NCBI GenBank assembly: GCA_024278775.1
Contig: JAJRSP010000267.1
Coordinates: 1-5,395, forward strand
DNA: 5,395 nt
Source: Planctomycetota bacterium
GTDB taxonomy: Bacteria > Planctomycetota > Phycisphaerae > UBA1845
Reading direction: 5' to 3'
Under the pieces are notes generated by a model that saw nothing but the letters and a program-made list of their open reading frames with translations, searched no databases and had not been told where the DNA came from. The first letter of the stretch is position 1; the number at the start of each line of letters is the position of its first letter. Positions 1-5,395 of this stretch are shown here, piece by piece. A program made the translations under genes and the position numbers.

Positions 1-627
1 AAGGCTTTTTCCAACGCCTCCAACCGAGATTGGGGCGGTGCGATGCAGACGGATCTTTTAGATGGGGTGAAGTGGGCCGTCAAAAAACGCATCGCCGATC
101 CGTCGCGCGTGGCCATCATGGGATCGGGCTTCGGAGGGTATGCGGCCATGTACGGCCTGGCCACGACGCCCGAGGTGTTCGCGTGCGGCATTAGCAGCAA
201 CGGTATGATCGATCTGCGGCGTTTCGTGCGTAGCGTCATCCGTGACCGCAAGCCGATTGAGTCCATCATCTGGGATCGTATCGGAAATCCCGATCGTGAC
301 GCCGACTCGCTTTGGGACCGGTCGCCGCAAAAACACGCGGACCAGATCGTCAAGCCGCTCTTCATGGCCCACGGTGCCAACCACCCGCGTATTCCGATTG
401 CCGAAGTGCGTAAGATGGTGGAGTTGCTTCGGGCAGCGGGGAAGGACGTGGAGTTCGTGGAATATCCCGACGAGGGAGATGGGTTTGCCGTCCCGGAGAA
501 TCGCGTGGATTTTTACAATCGGGTCGAGAAGTTCCTGGCGAAACACCTGGGCGGGCGGTATGAACCGTCACTGACCCCCATCGCCCCACCCAAGCCGCGA
601 GAAGAACCGGCCGTCGAGGGGGCGTAG
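1..627 (+). CDS. Prolyl oligopeptidase (S9) family protein, C-terminal part, probably catalytically inactive
   Basis: The reading frame is open from base 1, so the gene starts upstream; 208 residues are visible, covering most of the alpha/beta-hydrolase domain. Active members of this acylaminoacyl-peptidase-like S9 group use a Ser-Asp-His triad to cleave peptides. Family landmarks are clear: NRDWGGAMQTDLLDGVKW before the nucleophile strand (WGG at bases 31-39), IADPSRVAIMG, VFACGISSNG, and the C-terminal PENRVDFYNRVEKFLAKHLGG. The triad positions are not conserved. Numbering from the Met at base 43, the usual GGSYGG elbow reads GSGFGG (Gly29 for Ser), the usual HGANDPRV reads HGANHPRI (His114 for Asp), and the usual DEGHGF reads DEGDGF (Asp146 for His). 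A Pro-rich tail follows and TAG closes the frame at 625-627. The family call is firm. Loss of peptidase activity is an inference from the substitutions; binding, scaffolding or another hydrolytic chemistry remain possible. The N-terminal propeller, if present, lies outside the window. Confidence 0.9.
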   Translation, partial: KAFSNASNRDWGGAMQTDLLDGVKWAVKKRIADPSRVAIMGSGFGGYAAMYGLATTPEVFACGISSNGMIDLRRFVRSVIRDRKPIESIIWDRIGNPDRDADSLWDRSPQKHADQIVKPLFMAHGANHPRIPIAEVRKMVELLRAAGKDVEFVEYPDEGDGFAVPENRVDFYNRVEKFLAKHLGGRYEPSLTPIAPPKPREEPAVEGA

Positions 628-648
628 CGCGTCAGAGCCGGTTCGTGA

Positions 649-2709
<2,061 letters not shown>

Positions 2710-2771
2710 TCCCAGGCGACTGCCCGCCAGTGGTACGCACCGTCCGAATACGATACCGGCCTGATGATTTA

Positions 2772-2896
2772 TTGGCGTCAAAGGACGATAAGGGTTTCTC
2801 CCCAAACGAACCCAGATCGGGGTGGGACGCACGGCTATTACCGGTCGTAGCGTAAGCGTGTCAAGAGTTTGTCGTGTCGGACTTGCCTGACGCCAA
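2772..2896. repeat. 9-base inverted repeat with widely spaced arms
   Basis: TTGGCGTCA at 2772-2780 is the exact reverse complement of TGACGCCAA at 2888-2896, with 107 bases between. The match does not extend at either end. In a spacer of this size a 9-base match can arise by chance, so function is unproven; it could close a folded leader RNA or be a pair of protein-binding sites. Confidence 0.3.
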
Positions 2897-2959
2897 ACCG
2901 AGCGACCACATTCGTCGATGAATAGGCCGGAAGTAGCGAAACTCGAATAAGGGCCAATC

Positions 2960-2964
2960 AGGGG
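2960..2964 (+). promoter_or_regulatory. Ribosome binding site of the Hpt gene
   Basis: AGGGG lies 7 bases before the ATG at 2972. It decides between that ATG and the adjacent in-frame TTG at 2969, which would be only 4 bases away and is a poorer fit. Confidence 0.6.
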
Positions 2965-2971
2965 TAAATTG

Positions 2972-3301
2972 ATGGACGCACTATCCGGCACAGATCAAAA
3001 GATCGGCTCCGAACTGGTCCGCGAAGATGAAGGGTTCATCGATATCGTGGAGGAGTTCCTCAACGGAATCGACGAACGGCTGCAGATCATGGAGCGGGCC
3101 ATCAGCACGAACGATTTCGAAGCGCTCCGCGTGGCCGCGCACCAACTCAAAGGCAGCGGCGGCGGATACGGCTACCCCATAGTGACCGAGCGGGCGGCTG
3201 AGTTGGAAAAACTCGCCCGGGAGGGGGCGGTCGATGATTGTCGCGAATCACTCGATCAGCTCAGTACGCTCTGTGCCCGTCTCGCGGTCAGCACAAACTG
3301 A
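2972..3301 (+). CDS. Stand-alone histidine phosphotransfer (Hpt) domain protein
   Basis: This 109-residue soluble protein consists almost wholly of one Hpt domain. Such proteins take a phosphoryl group from a receiver domain onto a histidine and pass it to another receiver in multistep phosphorelays. The signature AAHQLKGSGGGYGYP (residues 55-69) contains the phospho-accepting His57, followed by the Lys60 and Gly-rich turn typical of the family. Acidic helices precede it (residues 18-47, FIDIVEEFLNGIDERL), and a helix after it (TERAAELEKLAREG) completes the expected bundle. There is no signal peptide, membrane segment, receiver or kinase domain. The ATG is supported by AGGGG 7 bases upstream. 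No histidine kinase or response regulator lies nearby, so its partners are probably encoded elsewhere. The family assignment is strong; the pathway served cannot be read from this window. Confidence 0.9.
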   Translation: MDALSGTDQKIGSELVREDEGFIDIVEEFLNGIDERLQIMERAISTNDFEALRVAAHQLKGSGGGYGYPIVTERAAELEKLAREGAVDDCRESLDQLSTLCARLAVSTN

Positions 3302-3383
3302 CCACCGGAACCGTTCGCCGCCGCGCGCAAGGCACCAACACGGCACAAGGTGATAACTCGGCACAGCCCACCCATACGGTCTA

Positions 3384-3404
3384 ACCGACCGGCGCGGAGT
3401 CGGT
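3384..3404. terminator. Possible hairpin between the convergent Hpt and pckA genes
   Basis: ACCGAC at 3384-3389 pairs with GTCGGT at 3399-3404 around a 9-base GC-rich loop. It lies 20 bases past the pckA stop and 83 bases past the Hpt stop, where a bidirectional terminator would be expected. The stem is short, and neither strand has a run of T after it, so it does not meet the usual intrinsic-terminator criteria. Confidence 0.25.
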
Positions 3405-3423
3405 AGCCCTTATTATCCGCCCC

Positions 3424-5016
3424 CTATACCTTTGGCGCGGCGTTGGCAATCTCATTCGAAACTCCCTCAAACGTCGCGAAATTTTTGTTGAACAAACCGG
3501 CCAACTCCCTAGCTTTGGCGTCGTAGTCTGCGCCGTTAGCCCAGGTCGCCTTGGGCGTGAGCACTTCCGACGGCACACCCGGGCACGTCTGCGGTACGCC
3601 GACCCCAAAGACAGGGTCGGCCACAAACGATACGTCGTTGAGTTTTCCGGCCAGCGCGGCCTTCACCATCGCCCGCGTGTGGGGCAGGTTCATCCGCTTG
3701 CCGACACCATAGCCGCCGCCACTCCATCCCGTATTGACCAGCCAGCAGGCGGCTCCGTGACGTTCGAGCTTTTCACCGAGCATGGTGGCGTAGCGCTGGG
3801 GCGGTAGCGGCAGAAACGGCGATCCGAAGCATGCGCTGAACGTAGCCTGCGGCTCCGTCACTCCTTTTTCCGTACCGGCGACCTTGGCCGTGTACCCAGA
3901 GATAAAATGATACATCGCCTGGGCCGGCGAGAGCCGAGAAATCGGCGGCAACACGCCGAAAGCATCACACGTCAAGAACACGACGTTTTTCGGATGGCCT
4001 CCGACGCTCGGTCGAACGGCCCCGTCAATATAGGTGAGCGGATAGGCGACGCGCGTGTTTTCCGTAAGCGTGGCGTCGTCGTAGTCGATCTCGCGAGTGG
4101 AATCGTCCATCACCACGTTTTCCAGCACCGATCCGAAACGAATGGCGTGGTAGATCTGTGGCTCGTTTTCCGGGGAAAGCTTGATGCACTTGGCATAGCA
4201 ACCACCCTCGATGTTGAACACGCCGTCATCGCTCCAGCCGTGCTCGTCATCGCCGATGAGCCGCCGCTCGGGGTCGGCCGACAGCGTCGTTTTGCCCGTG
4301 CCGCTGAGACCGAAGAACAGCGCCGTGTCACCGCCGGTGCCGATGTTCGCCGAGCAGTGCATGCTCAAGACCCCCGCTTGCGGCAACAGGTAGTTCATCA
4401 GGCTGAAAATGCTCTTCTTGATTTCGCCCGCGTAGGCGGTACCGCCGATGAGAATGAGGCCGCGCGACAGGTGCAACACGACGAAGGTGCCGGAGTTTGT
4501 GCCGTGGATCGCCGGGTCGGCCGTACAGCTTGGCGCGTTGAGGATGGTGTATTGCGGCTCGTGTCCGTCTGTCGAGCCGGGCGGTTTGATGAACAACTGG
4601 GACGCGAACAAATTGTGCCACGCCGTCTCCGTGACGACGCGAATGGGAATGCGTGTGGCCTCATCTGCGCCGGCGAACATATCCCGCACGAACAGCTTGC
4701 GACCACGGTAGTGTTCGAGCACTCGCTCGTGCAGCGCGTCGAACTGCGCCTCGGTGATCGGCCGGTTAACAGGGCCCCACGCGATGTGGTCCTTCGTCGA
4801 GTCCTCTTGGACAATAAACTTATCCTTCGGCGATCGCCCGGTGTGGGGGCCTGTCGTGCAAACAATCGCCCCGTTGGCCGCCAGCGAGCCTTCGCCATTG
4901 CAAATGGCGTGTTCGTACAGCTCCGCCGGGGAGAGATTCCAATACACTTCTTTGGTGTGGGTGATACCGTGCTGGTCGAGGCCCACGTTACTGGGGCAAT
5001 AGCCCAATGTTGTCAC
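3424..5016 (-). CDS. pckA: Phosphoenolpyruvate carboxykinase (ATP)
   Basis: This 530-residue cytoplasmic enzyme converts oxaloacetate and ATP to phosphoenolpyruvate, ADP and CO2, the entry step of gluconeogenesis. Length matches the ATP-type family (about 530-540). Visible motifs in order are: TGRSPKDKF with substrate-binding Arg61; [12 protein letters not shown] with Tyr195 and metal-ligand Lys201; MHCSANIG with His220; the kinase-1a P-loop GLSGTGKT at 236-243; LIGDDEHGW with metal-binding Asp257; [17 protein letters not shown] with Arg322; and NTGW followed by GVGKRM near 428-442. All the catalytic residues I can place are present, so it should be active. The start is GTG at 5016-5014, supported by AGAGGAGA 8 bases upstream; an in-frame TAG at 5052-5050 rules out any much longer form. 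It converges with the Hpt gene, 122 bases between stops, and lies 165 bases downstream of the thioesterase gene on the same strand. A segment usually read as LHP in relatives reads LPP at 404-406, a minor oddity. Confidence 0.98.
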   Translation of the reverse strand: MTTLGYCPSNVGLDQHGITHTKEVYWNLSPAELYEHAICNGEGSLAANGAIVCTTGPHTGRSPKDKFIVQEDSTKDHIAWGPVNRPITEAQFDALHERVLEHYRGRKLFVRDMFAGADEATRIPIRVVTETAWHNLFASQLFIKPPGSTDGHEPQYTILNAPSCTADPAIHGTNSGTFVVLHLSRGLILIGGTAYAGEIKKSIFSLMNYLLPQAGVLSMHCSANIGTGGDTALFFGLSGTGKTTLSADPERRLIGDDEHGWSDDGVFNIEGGCYAKCIKLSPENEPQIYHAIRFGSVLENVVMDDSTREIDYDDATLTENTRVAYPLTYIDGAVRPSVGGHPKNVVFLTCDAFGVLPPISRLSPAQAMYHFISGYTAKVAGTEKGVTEPQATFSACFGSPFLPLPPQRYATMLGEKLERHGAACWLVNTGWSGGGYGVGKRMNLPHTRAMVKAALAGKLNDVSFVADPVFGVGVPQTCPGVPSEVLTPKATWANGADYDAKARELAGLFNKNFATFEGVSNEIANAAPKV

Positions 5017-5122
5017 GACTCTCGTCTCCTCTAATCGGGCGACCCGTCCCTATTCCGGCCGGATCATCAGACAAAACGCGGCACTCTAACCGGCAAAGCC
5101 GGTCGTGGGTAGCCGCCTCCAT
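4988..5122 (-). CDS. Possible small upstream ORF (44 codons) overlapping the pckA start
   Basis: On the minus strand an ATG at 5122-5120 is preceded by a perfect AGGAGGT (5139-5133), with a slightly long 10-base spacing. The frame runs 44 codons to TAA at 4990-4988, overlapping the first 29 bases of pckA in another frame. The peptide begins [14 protein letters not shown], is Arg-rich, and has no domain, signal or run of one amino acid that would suggest a classic attenuator. If translated, ribosomes on it would cross the pckA ribosome binding site and could affect pckA expression by coupling or interference. It could equally be a chance frame, with the AT-rich stretch just before the ATG belonging to a promoter. 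I do not recognise any homologue. Confidence 0.25.
   Translation of the reverse strand: MEAATHDRLCRLECRVLSDDPAGIGTGRPIRGDESRDNIGLLPQ
5025..5032 (-). promoter_or_regulatory. Ribosome binding site of pckA
   Basis: On the minus strand AGAGGAGA precedes the GTG start by 8 bases. This strong Shine-Dalgarno match fixes the non-ATG start of pckA. Confidence 0.8.
5089..5103. repeat. Perfect hairpin in the pckA leader
   Basis: ACCGGC at 5089-5094 pairs exactly with GCCGGT at 5098-5103 around a 3-base loop, 73 bases upstream of the pckA start. On the minus strand it is followed by TAGAGTG, not a run of T, so it is not a standard terminator. It may be a structure in the pckA 5' leader or an operator. 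Confidence 0.4.
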
Positions 5123-5150
5123 AAATTATTCGACCTCCTGCGTCCCCGGG

Positions 5151-5165
5151 CGGTAGCCATTACCG
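5151..5165. repeat. Short inverted repeat after the thioesterase gene
   Basis: CGGTA and TACCG flank a 5-base centre, 17 bases past the thioesterase stop on the minus strand. No T run follows, so termination is doubtful. The left half, CGGTAGCC, recurs at 3401-3408 beside the other intergenic hairpin. Confidence 0.3.
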
Positions 5166-5181
5166 TGGGAGCCGGCCGTAG

Positions 5182-5395
5182 CTATCCGGCACTCCAAAGT
5201 GAATCCGGCATCAACCGCGGCGTTCCGTCCACCCCCACACAGGCGAGCGTAGAAGTGGCCTCAGTCAGCCGCTCGCCGTCCCGCTCCACGACGTAGCTAT
5301 GATCGACGCGGGTTCGAGTGATGCGATCGACCGTCACCCGCACCGTCACCAGATCATCGTAGCGAATCGGGGCGATGTACCGGCAAGCGGCCTTG
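5182..5395 (-). CDS. Hotdog-fold acyl-CoA thioesterase-like protein (YbgC/FadM type), C-terminal part
   Basis: Read on the minus strand from base 5394, the frame is open for 70 codons to TAG at 5184-5182; its 5' end lies beyond the right edge. The visible sequence opens with KAACRYIAPIRYDDLVTVRV. This matches the central strand region of the 4-hydroxybenzoyl-CoA thioesterase family, where a Tyr-x-x-Pro-x-x-Tyr-Asp-Asp pattern precedes the long Val-rich beta strands. It continues VDHSYVVERDGERLTEATSTLACV and ends GTPRLMPDSLWSAG, again typical of the family C-terminus. These enzymes hydrolyse acyl-CoA thioesters in the cytoplasm. The catalytic Asp motif near the N-terminus is not in view, so activity and substrate cannot be judged. 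The gene lies 165 bases upstream of pckA on the same strand; the spacing and the leader between them make a shared transcript possible but not shown. Confidence 0.8.
   Translation of the reverse strand, partial: KAACRYIAPIRYDDLVTVRVTVDRITRTRVDHSYVVERDGERLTEATSTLACVGVDGTPRLMPDSLWSAG

Larger units (their letters stand above)
2710..2971. other. 262-base intergenic spacer between ligA and the Hpt gene
   Basis: I find no convincing gene, tRNA or strong promoter here. It holds a 9-base inverted repeat (2772-2780 with 2888-2896), a weaker one (GGGTT 2792-2796 with AACCC 2809-2813) and GCTA/TAGC arms around an ACCGGT core at about 2835-2852. The end of the spacer carries the ribosome binding site of the Hpt gene. 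The spacer is long for this compact window, so a separate promoter for the Hpt gene, or a structured RNA, may lie in it. Confidence 0.6.

Noticed and set aside
3907..5034. 375-codon open frame on the plus strand opposite pckA
   Set aside because: It lies almost wholly antisense to a clear pckA, shows no domain pattern, and its Arg/Val-rich composition is what an antisense frame of GC-rich coding DNA gives.
5171..5190. GCCGG/CCGGC inverted repeat around the thioesterase stop codon
   Set aside because: A 5-base stem with a 10-base loop partly inside the coding region and no T run; too weak to call.

Overview
The window looks like a bacterial chromosome segment of moderately high GC made of ordinary housekeeping and metabolic genes. 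I see no mobile element, CRISPR array, tRNA or rRNA. The lineage is uncertain. A stand-alone Hpt protein, an acylaminoacyl-peptidase-like S9 protein, an ATP-type PEP carboxykinase and short GC-rich spacers would suit a planctomycete or relative, but this is a weak inference from gene content, not a marker-based assignment.

Layout, left to right. Bases 1-627 (+) are the C-terminal part of a prolyl-oligopeptidase (S9) family protein. Its fold-defining motifs are intact, but all three catalytic-triad positions are substituted. After a 72-base gap comes ligA (700-2709, +), a full-length NAD+-dependent DNA ligase; a -10-like box sits so close to its ATG that the transcript may be leaderless. A 262-base spacer with no recognisable gene follows, then a small stand-alone histidine phosphotransfer (Hpt) protein (2972-3301, +). 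It converges on pckA (3424-5016, -), an ATP-dependent phosphoenolpyruvate carboxykinase with a GTG start and a strong ribosome binding site. Upstream of pckA is a short leader with a hairpin and a possible 44-codon upstream ORF that overlaps the pckA start. The right edge (5182-5395, -) holds the C-terminal part of a hotdog-fold acyl-CoA thioesterase-like protein, on the same strand as pckA and 165 bases upstream of it.

The genes do not form an obvious pathway. LigA serves replication and repair, PckA gluconeogenesis, the Hpt protein phosphorelay signalling (its partners lie elsewhere), and the thioesterase acyl-CoA metabolism. The most notable observation is the S9 protein, whose nucleophile Ser, acid Asp and base His are all replaced in an otherwise well-conserved, open reading frame, pointing to a pseudo-peptidase. 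I did not find a convincing previously undescribed multi-gene system here.
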